A DNA stretch of 32,148 nt from Prochlorococcus sp. AG-436-K22. GTDB taxonomy: Bacteria > Cyanobacteriota > Cyanobacteriia > PCC-6307 > Cyanobiaceae. Numbering within the stretch: position 1 is the first letter of the stretch; every line of letters begins with the position of its first letter. Below, one piece after another: positions 1-8,768 of this stretch. A program made the translations under genes and the position numbers. The DNA is taken from positions 1-32,148 of the forward strand of contig QCPK01000015.1 in assembly GCA_003212555.1 (NCBI GenBank), read 5' to 3'. The notes under the pieces were generated by a model. The model was not told the origin of the DNA. It saw nothing but the letters and a program-made list of their open reading frames with translations, and did not search any database.

Positions 1-1350
1 CATTCTTAATAAAATAAAGCCTTCTTTAACATGTGATATATTAGAACTTCCATAGGTACGTTGCTGGTATCTAATAGGAACTTCTACAATTTTTAAATTC
101 AATTTACTAGCTCCAAATAAAAGATCAAAATCGCCAAAAGGATCAAAATCACCAAAATACTTCCTACCTTCCTTAATCTGTAAATAATCTTTTTTCCAGA
201 GAACTTTTGTTCCACACAGGGTATCTTTTAATCTCTGCCGTAACAACCATGAGAACACTCCTGCAAAAAATCTATTTGCTAATGTATTTAGCATAGGCAT
301 AGCTAAAGGGCTTCTAGGGTAAACAAGACGACAACCATTAATAAACTCTCCATTGCCCCTAGATAAGGTAGAAACAAATGCAGGTAGATCTTCTGGTCTA
401 ACAGTTAAGTCTGCATCAAGAATAATTAATATTTCCCCCTCTGCTTCTTCAAAAGCTAGCCAGACAGCATCTGCTTTTCCCTTTCCTTTTTGCTTATATT
501 TTTTTAAAGATAGTGGACCTTGATATTCATCACATACCTTTTGAATTTGTTGCCAAGTGTCATCAGATGAGTTTCCTTCAACAAAAATAATTTCAGTATT
601 TGTCTGAAAATTGGGCATTCTTTCGATTGCTGCAGCAATATTGCCTGATTCATTTCTTGCTGGAATAACAATGCTAATTTTACTCTTCTGTTCTTGTTGT
701 TCATTCAACCTTGCTACAGTCCAATGAGTTAAACCAAAATTTTCTATTATTGGCAACTGACTTAACCATCTATTAGCAAAAGAAGTAATAAAAGGTATAT
801 TCCGCGGGATTATGCACCTATTGCCTTCTTTTAAAACTTCCCACCCAGAAATATCTAATAAATTCCGCACATCTCCAGGCGTCAGCCAACTTTCTGGGGG
901 TTGCGGTTCACGTTGTCCAAATTGTTCTGCAATTTTCAAAAAAGGTTGCCAAAGCCAATTATGGAAACTAATAACTAATCTAGTCTTATTATGAGAATAA
1001 ACAGCAAGCTTTTTCAAAAGCTCATGAACATCCTTAATTGTATTTAGTGTATTGTTAATGACAATAGTATCAAAAGGTTCAGGGTTACCTATATTCTCAG
1101 GACACATTTCTTCCGCATTGAGATTAAAGATATGAAGATGATTGTGACGCTCAGAAGCAATTCTAGATATTGTACTGTCTAATTCAATTCCTACTCCATA
1201 GGAGGGTTTAAGAGAAGCTAGTAAATCACCAGTGCCGCAACCTATTTCCAAAACTCTTTGCCCTTTAGGGATTAAAAGATTATGAATTCGCTCAAGATCT
1301 TGATAGTAAGTTTTATTTAATCTCCTATAAAAGAGCTTATCCCTTGTCAT
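1..1350 (-). CDS. SAM methyltransferase fused to family-2 glycosyltransferase (C-terminus cut by window edge)
   Basis: The reading frame starts with ATG at 1348-1350 and stays open for 450 codons to base 1, so the C-terminus lies outside the window. Residues about 30-150 form a class I SAM-dependent methyltransferase, with motif I VLEIGCGTGDLLA at about 33-45. From about residue 220 a GT2 glycosyltransferase begins with ISIVIPARNESGNI, followed by FVEGNSSDDTW, KGKGKADAV and the metal/sugar-binding ILDADLTV near 310. The order of motifs recalls dolichyl/polyprenyl-phosphate sugar transferases (DPM1/ArnC-like), so a polyprenyl-phosphate acceptor is likely but inferred. It follows the GT-C gene on the same strand by 74 bases and probably shares its transcript. 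Methyltransferase-GT2 fusions are, from memory, known in marine picocyanobacteria. The substrate of either half cannot be told from sequence. Confidence 0.85.
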   Translation of the reverse strand, partial: MTRDKLFYRRLNKTYYQDLERIHNLLIPKGQRVLEIGCGTGDLLASLKPSYGVGIELDSTISRIASERHNHLHIFNLNAEEMCPENIGNPEPFDTIVINNTLNTIKDVHELLKKLAVYSHNKTRLVISFHNWLWQPFLKIAEQFGQREPQPPESWLTPGDVRNLLDISGWEVLKEGNRCIIPRNIPFITSFANRWLSQLPIIENFGLTHWTVARLNEQQEQKSKISIVIPARNESGNIAAAIERMPNFQTNTEIIFVEGNSSDDTWQQIQKVCDEYQGPLSLKKYKQKGKGKADAVWLAFEEAEGEILIILDADLTVRPEDLPAFVSTLSRGNGEFINGCRLVYPRSPLAMPMLNTLANRFFAGVFSWLLRQRLKDTLCGTKVLWKKDYLQIKEGRKYFGDFDPFGDFDLLFGASKLNLKIVEVPIRYQQRTYGSSNISHVKEGFILLRM

Positions 1351-1424
1351 ATAAATAAAGTTGGAATGCTTATATAAATTATATTATAACTGATGTTAAA
1401 TTCTATCAGAAGCAATGAAATTCA

Positions 1425-3029
1425 TTATTCCTCTACTAAATAAATCAGAGACCATGGTCGAAATATTGGAGACTTAGTAATAACTTTATAAGTTTTGGAA
1501 TGTAATTCAGGGATTCTTGAATTATCAATCCAAGCATATTGACCTTTAATTAGCAATTCCGTTTCATCTAAGCGATGACCTAATCTCTTAGTTGGAAGTG
1601 CGAGACTTACGACCTGTGAAAAAGAGTGGGAGGTCAAGTTACCTTTTGGAAAAACAAAGTCAACCTCTTCTTCATGAAATTTCTCAGGAAAAACAATATT
1701 ACTATAAGCTATTCTGAAATCAGGAATTCTATCTGATAAAAGACCTGACTGTACTAAAATTACAAACGATAAATATAAGCCAATTATAAAAAAACCAAAG
1801 AATGATTTCGCTGATTTAGTAAATATTGATAAAGCCCAAAAGAGTCCTAAAAGAAGGAGAAGGGCTGAAGCTATATTTATATCTCCTGAAAAGGCTAATG
1901 GAAGGAATTTATACTTCAAGTTTAACAGTGAAAGGGAAGTAAAAATTAGTCCTAGAATTGATACTATCCATGAAAGAAATGCAACAATATTACTCCTATT
2001 TTGAACTAAATATTTCAAAGCTATAGTAGATTGCAATGCAATATAAGGAGTAAGTTGAAGAGCATAGTAAGGCGTTTTAGTATTAAATATACTAAGAAGA
2101 GTTAAGAGAATTAAAGGATAATAAAGTACTATCATATTTGTTTTCAATGAAAAATACTTAAAGCTAAAAATGCTACCAATTATCGCTAATATTGACCATG
2201 GAAAAGTTTTTAATGGAAGATTCCAAAGATAATAAAGTGGCGATTTACTGTACAAATCAGTACTTGATAAATGTTGTAATTTAGTATATAAATTTGAGAC
2301 CTCTAAAAACCCATAAAGGTTTATACTTAAAATTAACCATATTATAAAAGGCAAAAAGCCAATAACAATTCCTAAATAGAAATACTTAGAGCGTAAGGCT
2401 TTGCGTGAATACAAATAGAGATACGGAGCAATTGATAAAAGTGGCAGTAAGACCATAAAAGTCTTAAGCATAAAGGCCAATCCAATCCATATCCCAGATA
2501 GAAATTTCCAGATATTATCTTTACTTGAAGAAGTCTTTAGAAAAGAATATACCCCTACTAACTCTAATGCAAGTAAAGGCATATCTTGAGTCGCTAAGTG
2601 TAAATTATTGATCCATAAGAATGACATAGATAAAGCAAATGGGCTAATCCAAGAAAGATCTTTACCTAATAGGTTTTGAGAAATTTTATAAGTTGCTATT
2701 AGGGTGATAATGCCAGATATTAATGAAGGTAAGTGTGAAACAAAAATAGAGTTTCCAAGAACAGATTGAAAAGAAGCAATTAGCCATTGAAGGCCAATTG
2801 TTCTATCAAAAACCGGTTCCGACCACCACATTGGTGCAAGCCAGTTACCTGAATCCAGAATCCATCTAGACTGGAGTGCATAATAACCTTCATCTTGCGC
2901 AATGTAACTCCTAGAGCCAAAATAAAAAAATAAAGGAAAATAAAGAAAAATATGATACTTAAGGAATCTAATCTTGCGAGATATAAAATTTATAAAAGCC
3001 CTACACAAACCTTTCAAAGACATATTCAT
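1425..3029 (-). CDS. GT-C membrane glycosyltransferase (ArnT/PMT-like, family 39/83)
   Basis: The 534-residue protein is mostly hydrophobic, with about ten or more predicted membrane spans from residue 25 to about 450 and a soluble tail of about 80 residues. The first outer loop carries the family signature: acidic pair D46-E47 in AQDEGYYALQSRW, then NWLAPMWWSEPVFDRTIGL. In ArnT and PMT enzymes this acidic pair is catalytic, and the donor is a polyprenyl-phosphate sugar used on the outer side of the membrane. The acceptor (lipid, glycan or protein) is unknown. ATG at 3029 was chosen; ATG at 3023 is two codons in and equally possible. There is no strong ribosome site. The fused GT2 gene immediately downstream could make the donor, which would form a two-step pathway; this is inference from family roles and gene order. 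Confidence 0.82.
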   Translation of the reverse strand: MNMSLKGLCRAFINFISRKIRFLKYHIFLYFPLFFYFGSRSYIAQDEGYYALQSRWILDSGNWLAPMWWSEPVFDRTIGLQWLIASFQSVLGNSIFVSHLPSLISGIITLIATYKISQNLLGKDLSWISPFALSMSFLWINNLHLATQDMPLLALELVGVYSFLKTSSSKDNIWKFLSGIWIGLAFMLKTFMVLLPLLSIAPYLYLYSRKALRSKYFYLGIVIGFLPFIIWLILSINLYGFLEVSNLYTKLQHLSSTDLYSKSPLYYLWNLPLKTFPWSILAIIGSIFSFKYFSLKTNMIVLYYPLILLTLLSIFNTKTPYYALQLTPYIALQSTIALKYLVQNRSNIVAFLSWIVSILGLIFTSLSLLNLKYKFLPLAFSGDINIASALLLLLGLFWALSIFTKSAKSFFGFFIIGLYLSFVILVQSGLLSDRIPDFRIAYSNIVFPEKFHEEEVDFVFPKGNLTSHSFSQVVSLALPTKRLGHRLDETELLIKGQYAWIDNSRIPELHSKTYKVITKSPIFRPWSLIYLVEE

Positions 3030-3046
3030 GTTCTATACATCTCAAC

Positions 3047-3052
3047 ATTATA
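3047..3052 (-). promoter_or_regulatory. candidate -10 box for the glycosyltransferase pair
   Basis: On the minus strand the hexamer is TATAAT, a perfect consensus, ending 18 bases before the ATG at 3029. No convincing -35 element is seen 16-18 bases upstream, and the implied leader is only about ten bases. In such AT-rich DNA the match may be chance. Confidence 0.3.
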
Positions 3053-3080
3053 GAATAAAGAAATAAAAACTTCAGATGAA

Positions 3081-3108
3081 TTGATAAATCGAAGGCTTAT
3101 ATTATAAA
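3081..3108 (+). promoter_or_regulatory. candidate sigma-70 promoter for the ABC exporter
   Basis: TTGATA (3081-3086) and TATAAA (3103-3108) are separated by 16 bases, each close to consensus. Transcription would begin near 3115 and leave a leader of about 215 bases before the ATG at 3329. A second TATAAA at 3246-3251 could serve a shorter transcript but has no good -35 partner. Confidence 0.4.
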
Positions 3109-3180
3109 AGGGAAATGAATCTAGGGTTAGGATGAAAACGGAAAGTATTTAATATTTCATTAGCATATCGAAGTCATAAA

Positions 3181-3201
3181 AATTTGAAGCTTTTTCAAAT
3201 T
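3181..3201. repeat. perfect inverted repeat in the divergent control region
   Basis: AATTTGAA (3181-3188) and TTCAAATT (3194-3201) flank the 5-base spacer GCTTT. It could be a protein operator between the divergent glycosyltransferase and ABC genes or a stem-loop in the ABC leader. It is not followed by a T-run, so it is not a normal terminator for rightward transcription. Confidence 0.45.
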
Positions 3202-3267
3202 GATAGATATTCTATTGAGAAAAGAAGTCTATCGATTGATATCTTTATAAATGTATCTACCTAGTCG

Positions 3268-3288
3268 ACAGCCTGGAAACTGGCCTGT
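3268..3288 (+). other. second candidate stem-loop in the ABC leader
   Basis: ACAGCC (3268-3273) can pair with GGCCTGT (3282-3288) with one bulged C, leaving the 8-base loop TGGAAACT. It is the GC-richest spot of this leader and sits about 40 bases before the start codon. Read by eye only; no energy was calculated. Confidence 0.25.
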
Positions 3289-3328
3289 AAGCAAAATATT
3301 CAAGGCAAAGGGTGAGTAATTTCAAGTC

Positions 3329-5176
3329 ATGGCAATTAGAAGTAAGACATTTCATTTACTGGTGCGTCTTTTAAAGGCTCTACCCAAACAACGGAGAAAT
3401 TCAATATTGCGTCTAATTCCAGTCGCTGCTTTTGTTGGCTTAGCAGATGTAATAGTAGTAGGAATAGTTTCAAGATTATTTACAGTTGTTGTAGGTCAAC
3501 CAAATACACCATCTCTTCCATTTAGCTCATACATTCCAGAAGATCCTAAAACTAAGGTACTTTTGCTTGTTACATTATATCTAGGAATGAATTGGGTTGC
3601 CTCTTTGTCCAAATTAATTTTAAGAGGATGTCAAGAACATTTAAGATCGTCAATATGGCTAGATTTATCAGAGATTGCACAGAAAAAAGTTCTATCTCAG
3701 GAATATGAATATTTTTTAAATCACAAAAGTTCAGATCTATCTGCGAAAATACTACTGAATACATCAAGAGTCTCAGAAAAACTTATAAAGCCTATTTTAG
3801 AAATGACTAGTGGTATTTTAGTTATATCTTTTGTCTTCATAGCAATACTCACCTTTGCTAAATTAACAGCTCTTTATTTAATTATTGGCTTAGTTATTAG
3901 TTATGCTTTAATCTCTATTTTAGTCACCCCCTATATTAGATCTGCAGCACAACAAAGAATCTCACTTGAATCAGAAACTAATGATGTATTAACAGAATCT
4001 ATGAAAACTATAATAGATGTTCATATGACGGGCTCAGAGGAATATTTTGAAAGACGTTATTCAAAAGCTGGAAAAAAAGCATTGCCATATCTATGGAAAG
4101 CAGAGACATTACCAGTATTTCCTAGATCCTTAATTGAGCCATTGGGAATTACTTTAATTTTCTCCATTGGCTTATTTCCTCTATTCAGTAATTATAGCCC
4201 TACAAAATTAGTCGAAATTGTTCCTTTCTTAGCAACTATTGCTGTAGCCTCATTGAAACTGACACCTCCGCTTCAAGATCTTTTTAGAGGGGTAACTGAT
4301 CTTCGCGGGGGAATTCCAGATTTAAAAGAAACGCTTAGCATTTTAGAATTACCTATTGAAAGAATAACTTTAAAATCTCCAAAAGCTGCTTCTCCTAATG
4401 CTTTAACTCCTAGAAATTATGTGAGATTAAACCATATAAGTTATCAATATCCTTCAAGCAATAATTATGTAATTAAAGATATTAATATGACTATATCAGT
4501 AGGTTCAAGAATTGCATTTGTCGGTAAGACTGGAAGTGGTAAAACTACAACAGCAAATCAAATACTCTGTCTTTTAAGACCAACTAAAGGTTCCTTACAA
4601 ATAGATGGAATAGATGTAACCGATCTTGAAGTTCCTGCATGGCAATCATTTTGTTCTTATGTGCCACAGTCAATAACTTTATTAAATACTAGCATTCTAG
4701 AAAATGTGGCCTATGGTCTGGAAAAAAAAGAAATAAATCAACAAAGAGTATGGGAAGCTATTAAAGCTGCTCAATTAGAAGAATTAGTAGATAACTTACC
4801 AAAGAGTTTAAATACACAAGTAGGAGAAGATGGAATCAGATTATCAGGTGGGCAAAGACAAAGAATTGCCATAGCAAGAGCATTCTACCGTGAATCAAAA
4901 CTGCTAGTTCTAGATGAAGCAACTAGTGCACTTGATAATAAAACAGAATCAGAAGTAATGAAGGCGATTGAGTTTCTAGGACGAAGATGTACAATAATAT
5001 TTATAGCCCATAGATTAAGCACAATTTCGAGAGCTGATTGTATATATGAGTTTGAGAATGGTTCAATTAAAGCATATGGCGATTATGAGAAATTAATAGA
5101 TGATTCTCCAACTTTTCGTGAAATGATATCAATTGGAAGAGAGCAAAGTAAAATGAATGAAGAAATTATTCTTTAG
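3329..5176 (+). CDS. half-size ABC exporter (MsbA/PglK-like)
   Basis: The 615-residue protein has an N-terminal membrane domain (about residues 25-320, hydrophobic spans near 28-55, 75-95, 160-205 and 265-310) and a C-terminal ATPase. The ATPase motifs are complete: Walker A GKTGSGKT at 399-406, signature LSGGQ at 505-509, Walker B LLVLDE at 525-530 and the switch histidine H561 in AHRLS. One polypeptide with one membrane and one ATPase domain works as a homodimer in the inner membrane. The family flips lipids or lipid-linked oligosaccharides or exports peptides. The divergent glycosyltransferases favour a glycolipid or glycan cargo, but that is inferred. GGTGAG at 3311-3316 precedes the ATG at 3329 by 12 bases, a rather long spacing. 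The codons are strongly AT-rich. Confidence 0.88.
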   Translation: MAIRSKTFHLLVRLLKALPKQRRNSILRLIPVAAFVGLADVIVVGIVSRLFTVVVGQPNTPSLPFSSYIPEDPKTKVLLLVTLYLGMNWVASLSKLILRGCQEHLRSSIWLDLSEIAQKKVLSQEYEYFLNHKSSDLSAKILLNTSRVSEKLIKPILEMTSGILVISFVFIAILTFAKLTALYLIIGLVISYALISILVTPYIRSAAQQRISLESETNDVLTESMKTIIDVHMTGSEEYFERRYSKAGKKALPYLWKAETLPVFPRSLIEPLGITLIFSIGLFPLFSNYSPTKLVEIVPFLATIAVASLKLTPPLQDLFRGVTDLRGGIPDLKETLSILELPIERITLKSPKAASPNALTPRNYVRLNHISYQYPSSNNYVIKDINMTISVGSRIAFVGKTGSGKTTTANQILCLLRPTKGSLQIDGIDVTDLEVPAWQSFCSYVPQSITLLNTSILENVAYGLEKKEINQQRVWEAIKAAQLEELVDNLPKSLNTQVGEDGIRLSGGQRQRIAIARAFYRESKLLVLDEATSALDNKTESEVMKAIEFLGRRCTIIFIAHRLSTISRADCIYEFENGSIKAYGDYEKLIDDSPTFREMISIGREQSKMNEEIIL

Positions 5177-5267
5177 AATTGATAAAATATTTGTAAGGGT
5201 AATATTAATTTGTTTTGTATTTTGAAAAATTCTTAGATTTAATATAAAGGGATTGATTAGCTAACTA

Positions 5268-6503
5268 CTAGGTAGTGTAATCGGCATTTATGTGCACATA
5301 CTCAGAAGACAAGTCACACCCCCAAGACAAAGCCTTCTCTTTACCTTTGCCAATAATTAAATGAATAATTAGTGTATTTTTTCCCTTGCCTTTGACTATT
5401 TCTTTCATATATCGAGAAACAGATTGTCTATCAAAATCTAAAGGTAAGCCATTATCCATTAATTTATATTCTCCAATCCATAGAGACACATCCTCTAACT
5501 TAAATGGAATGCCAGCATTTCCAGCAGCGGCAATAATTCGCCCCCAATTTGGATCACAGCCATGCATAGCTGTTTTCACAAGAGATGAACTAGATATTTG
5601 ACGAGCAACAATCTGGGCTTGAGACATCTTTTCTGTACCTTCAACCTTAATTTCAAGAAGACAATTTGACCCTTCACCATCTCTGGCTATGGATTTAGCA
5701 AGATGAGTTGAGACAATTGTCAGCCCATGTTCTATATCTTCAAAATATTTTTGATCAACACATTCCCCTGCAGTAAATGCAAGAAAAGAGTCATTTGTAC
5801 TTGTATCTCCATCAACGCTTATTGAATTAAAAGAACAATTGACTACTCGCTTTATCATTGCTTTCCAAATATCTTGAGGAAGAGAAACATCACAAGTTAG
5901 AAAGCCTAACATCGTTGCCATGCTTGGGTGAATCATTCCAGAGCCTTTAGCCATTCCTCCTATCCGTACACATTTATCACCAAGGAAACTCTCTATAGAT
6001 ATATATTTTGGACTCAGATCAGTAGTCAAAATTGCACGAGCTGCCTGAAGTCCACCTTCTCTGTCCAATGAATTAACAAGCGGTTTAATACTTTCCAAGA
6101 GGTTTTGAATGGGGATTGACTCTCCTATTACACCAGTAGAACACATAAGAACCTCTTCTTCTAAAAGACCTAATTGTTCAGCAACCGCCTTGGTTGCAAT
6201 AATGCTATCTCGTAAACCTCTATCTCCTGTACATGCATTGGCGTGTCCAGAGTTCACAAGTATTGCCCTGGTACGGCCCGCCGTCTTTGCAAGACGTTCT
6301 AAACAAAGATCAACACATTTAGCTCGGACTGTTGACTGAGTAAAAGTCCCTGTGCAAAAAGAATCCTTAGGTGCAAGAATTAATGCTAAGTCACTCTTCT
6401 GTGAAGGTTTTAGGCCAGCACAAACTCCAGATGCCTGATATCCATCCGGAGCAGTTATTCCACCTGGGACAGGGGACCAGTGTGAGGATTGAAAAGAACT
6501 CAA
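5268..6503 (-). CDS. argJ: ArgJ, glutamate N-acetyltransferase / ornithine acetyltransferase
   Basis: ArgJ moves the acetyl group from N-acetylornithine to glutamate in the cyclic arginine pathway, and many forms also use acetyl-CoA. The 411-residue length is normal. Visible family blocks are WSPVPGGITAPDGYQASG at the N-terminus, NSGHANACTG at about 84-93 and KGSGMIHPSMATMLGFLTCD at about 186-205. In that block the precursor is known to cut itself just before Thr197 (Ala-Thr), giving two chains with Thr as nucleophile. No ATG or GTG lies upstream in frame before the stop, so the start is TTG (6501-6503), supported by AGGGAAG a few bases upstream. The next gene, coaE, starts 45 bases away on the other strand, also at TTG. 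The family call is firm. Confidence 0.95.
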   Translation of the reverse strand: MSSFQSSHWSPVPGGITAPDGYQASGVCAGLKPSQKSDLALILAPKDSFCTGTFTQSTVRAKCVDLCLERLAKTAGRTRAILVNSGHANACTGDRGLRDSIIATKAVAEQLGLLEEEVLMCSTGVIGESIPIQNLLESIKPLVNSLDREGGLQAARAILTTDLSPKYISIESFLGDKCVRIGGMAKGSGMIHPSMATMLGFLTCDVSLPQDIWKAMIKRVVNCSFNSISVDGDTSTNDSFLAFTAGECVDQKYFEDIEHGLTIVSTHLAKSIARDGEGSNCLLEIKVEGTEKMSQAQIVARQISSSSLVKTAMHGCDPNWGRIIAAAGNAGIPFKLEDVSLWIGEYKLMDNGLPLDFDRQSVSRYMKEIVKGKGKNTLIIHLIIGKGKEKALSWGCDLSSEYVHINADYTT

Positions 6504-6548
6504 TAGCTTCCCTGAAAAAGTAGACTCTTTATTATCCTGCGCTATTTC

Positions 6549-7181
6549 TTGAAAGTTTCAAAGGTTAAAACTGGAAACCGTTGGAATGGGAGCCAACGAC
6601 GTATAGGTATAACAGGTGGAATTGCTAGTGGAAAAAGTTCTATAGCACGATACCTAGAGAGATCGAAAAATATTCCAATACTTGATGCCGATGTATTTGC
6701 ACGAGAAGCACTTACACAAAACTCACAAATCAGCTTAGAAGTTATCGAAAGATATGGGGAGCAGATCACTAAGCAAAAAGAATGTCAAGAAGGAATAAGC
6801 AGACTGGCCTTAGGAGAAATTATCTTTTCTGACAAAAAAGAAAAATTATGGCTGGAAAGTCTAATTCATCCTTTTGTCAGAAAACGCTTAAATGAGGAAC
6901 TAACTAAGCTAAAAAATTCCCCAAAGTTAGCATTAGTTATTCCATTATTATTTGAAGCTAATCTTCATGATATTTGTAGTGAAATATGGCTTGTATCCTG
7001 TAGGATTGAGCAACAATATGAACGTCTAAAACTTCGAAATGGTTTTAACTACAAGGAATCAAAACTTAGGATTGAATCACAGTTATCAATAGATCATAAA
7101 AGAAAACTTAGTGATAGGATAATAGACAATAGTGGTACTATTCAATGTTCTTATAATCAAATAGATAAATTATTAAATTAA
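6549..7181 (+). CDS. coaE: CoaE, dephospho-CoA kinase
   Basis: CoaE phosphorylates the ribose 3'-OH of dephospho-CoA, the last step of coenzyme A synthesis. The 210-residue length fits the family. The P-loop GGIASGKS is at residues 23-30 and the acidic DAD motif (DADVFAREAL) starts at Asp46. HPFVRKRL in the middle, PLLFEANLH and the lid-like region around ERLKLRNG are also family-like. No in-frame ATG exists at the N-terminus. TTG at 6549 is the most likely start; an in-frame TGA at 6513 limits extension, and ATT at 6531 or CTG at 6537 are poorer options. No ribosome site is visible. It is convergent with gatB with only three bases between the two stop codons. Confidence 0.93.
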   Translation: MKVSKVKTGNRWNGSQRRIGITGGIASGKSSIARYLERSKNIPILDADVFAREALTQNSQISLEVIERYGEQITKQKECQEGISRLALGEIIFSDKKEKLWLESLIHPFVRKRLNEELTKLKNSPKLALVIPLLFEANLHDICSEIWLVSCRIEQQYERLKLRNGFNYKESKLRIESQLSIDHKRKLSDRIIDNSGTIQCSYNQIDKLLN

Positions 7182-7184
7182 TAG

Positions 7185-8663
7185 TTAATCAACATTAAGT
7201 TTCTTTGAAAGTATTTGATTAGAAAGTTTTGGATCAACTTTACCACTAGTCTTTTTCATTAGCTGTCCAATGAAAAATCCTTGCAATTTCGTTTTCCCAG
7301 CTCGATAAGATTGAACTTCATCAGGAAATTGAGAGAACAATTCGTCAATCTTTTTTTCTATTAATTTAGGATCACTAATCATTCCTAAATCTTCCGATTC
7401 AACTATCTTTTTAGGTGAACCACCTTTTTCAAGAAGTCCTGGCAAAATTTCCTTTGCAATTTTTCCACTTATCTTTCCTTCAACAATTAATTGAACCAAT
7501 TCAGCTAGTTGTTCTGGAAGAAATAAAAGCTTATCAAAAGTTATTCTCTGAGCATTTACATAAGCTGCAAGATCACCTGTGATCCAGTTTGATGCCAACT
7601 TTGCATCACAACCTGCTAAAACAACATTTTCAAAATAACTAGCCATATGAGAATCATCAGTCAAGACTCGCGAATCATATGCAGACAGAGCAAGTTCTTT
7701 TACATACCTATGACGTTTCGCAGAAGGTAATTCTGGCAATTCCGATCTCCATTGATCTTGTAGTTCAATACTTACTTCAATAGGACCTAGATCTGGATCT
7801 GGAAAATATCTATAGTCACTACTCCCTTCTTTTGAACGCATGCTTTTAGTAAGTTGCTTATTTTCATCCCACAATCTTGTTTCTTGAAGAACTTTCTCTC
7901 CACTTTCATAAGTTTTTATTTGACGTTTAATCTCATAGTCACATGCTTTCTGAATAGCAGAAAAAGAGTTCATATTTTTAATTTCAACTTTTGTTCCAAA
8001 TGGAGCATCAGGTCCGCGTCTAACAGAAATGTTTACATCACATCGTAAAGAGCCCTCCTGCATGTTCCCATCTGAAACGCCTAAGTAACGAACTATTCTT
8101 CGTATTTCAGAAGCGTATTCTGAAGCTTCACGACCAGTACGTAAATCTGGCTTACTAACAATCTCAGCCAAGGCAACACCAGCACGATTGTAATCAACCA
8201 ACGAATAAGTTGAGCCAGCTAAACGATCACTTCCTGCATGAACTAATTTGCCCGCATCCTCCTCCATATGCAACCTCTCGATTCCTATCGTTTTTAGATA
8301 AGTATCTTTTCCTTTTTCGGCTACCTCAACTTCAATCCACCCATCTTCTGCAATAGGTTCATCATATTGGGAGATCTGATAATTTTTTGGTAGGTCAGGG
8401 TAAAAATATTGCTTTCTATCAAATTTACAATGTTGGGCAATCTTAAGATTTAAAGCCATAGCCGCTTTAACAGCATACTCAAGAACTCTTTTGTTAAGGA
8501 CAGGAAGCGTTCCAGGAAGGCCACAAACCACAGGGTCAATATGGGTGTTCGGTTCATCGCCAAAATTTGTCGAAGCTGCAGTAAATATCTTGCTAGCAGT
8601 GCCTAGTTGCACATGAGTTTCTAACCCAATAACTGGTTCCCATTCAACTGCGGCTTGAGGCAT
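7185..8663 (-). CDS. gatB: GatB, Asp/Glu-tRNA amidotransferase subunit B
   Basis: GatB is the kinase/tRNA-binding subunit of GatCAB, which turns mischarged Glu-tRNA(Gln) and Asp-tRNA(Asn) into Gln-tRNA and Asn-tRNA with ammonia from GatA. The 492-residue protein shows VIGLETHVQL near residue 13, FDRKQYFYPDLPKNYQISQYD, LHMEEDAGK, DYNRAGVALAEIVSKPD and GNMQEGSLRCDVNISVR, all family landmarks. The C-terminal YqeY/tail domain is present (residues about 340-492). ATG at 8663 was chosen; GTG at 8666 is directly upstream and would add one residue, and AGAAG upstream fits either. gatA and gatC are not in the window. Confidence 0.96.
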   Translation of the reverse strand: MPQAAVEWEPVIGLETHVQLGTASKIFTAASTNFGDEPNTHIDPVVCGLPGTLPVLNKRVLEYAVKAAMALNLKIAQHCKFDRKQYFYPDLPKNYQISQYDEPIAEDGWIEVEVAEKGKDTYLKTIGIERLHMEEDAGKLVHAGSDRLAGSTYSLVDYNRAGVALAEIVSKPDLRTGREASEYASEIRRIVRYLGVSDGNMQEGSLRCDVNISVRRGPDAPFGTKVEIKNMNSFSAIQKACDYEIKRQIKTYESGEKVLQETRLWDENKQLTKSMRSKEGSSDYRYFPDPDLGPIEVSIELQDQWRSELPELPSAKRHRYVKELALSAYDSRVLTDDSHMASYFENVVLAGCDAKLASNWITGDLAAYVNAQRITFDKLLFLPEQLAELVQLIVEGKISGKIAKEILPGLLEKGGSPKKIVESEDLGMISDPKLIEKKIDELFSQFPDEVQSYRAGKTKLQGFFIGQLMKKTSGKVDPKLSNQILSKKLNVD

Positions 8664-8768
8664 CACTTACTTCTCAGTTTATTTATATGTATCCTATGGA
8701 AAAGTAACTCAAATTGGATAGCCATCGTGATTTTAAAACCTCAAAATCAATAATAAAAAGCCAAAACC

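Noticed and set aside
504-994. Short open frames on both strands around 504-704 and 812-994
   Set aside because: They overlap the methyltransferase-glycosyltransferase gene, whose motifs are unmistakable, and are frame shadows.
5177-5267. Terminator between the ABC exporter and argJ
   Set aside because: Only a weak AATATT/AATATT pairing is present, with no GC-rich stem and no clear T-run after it.
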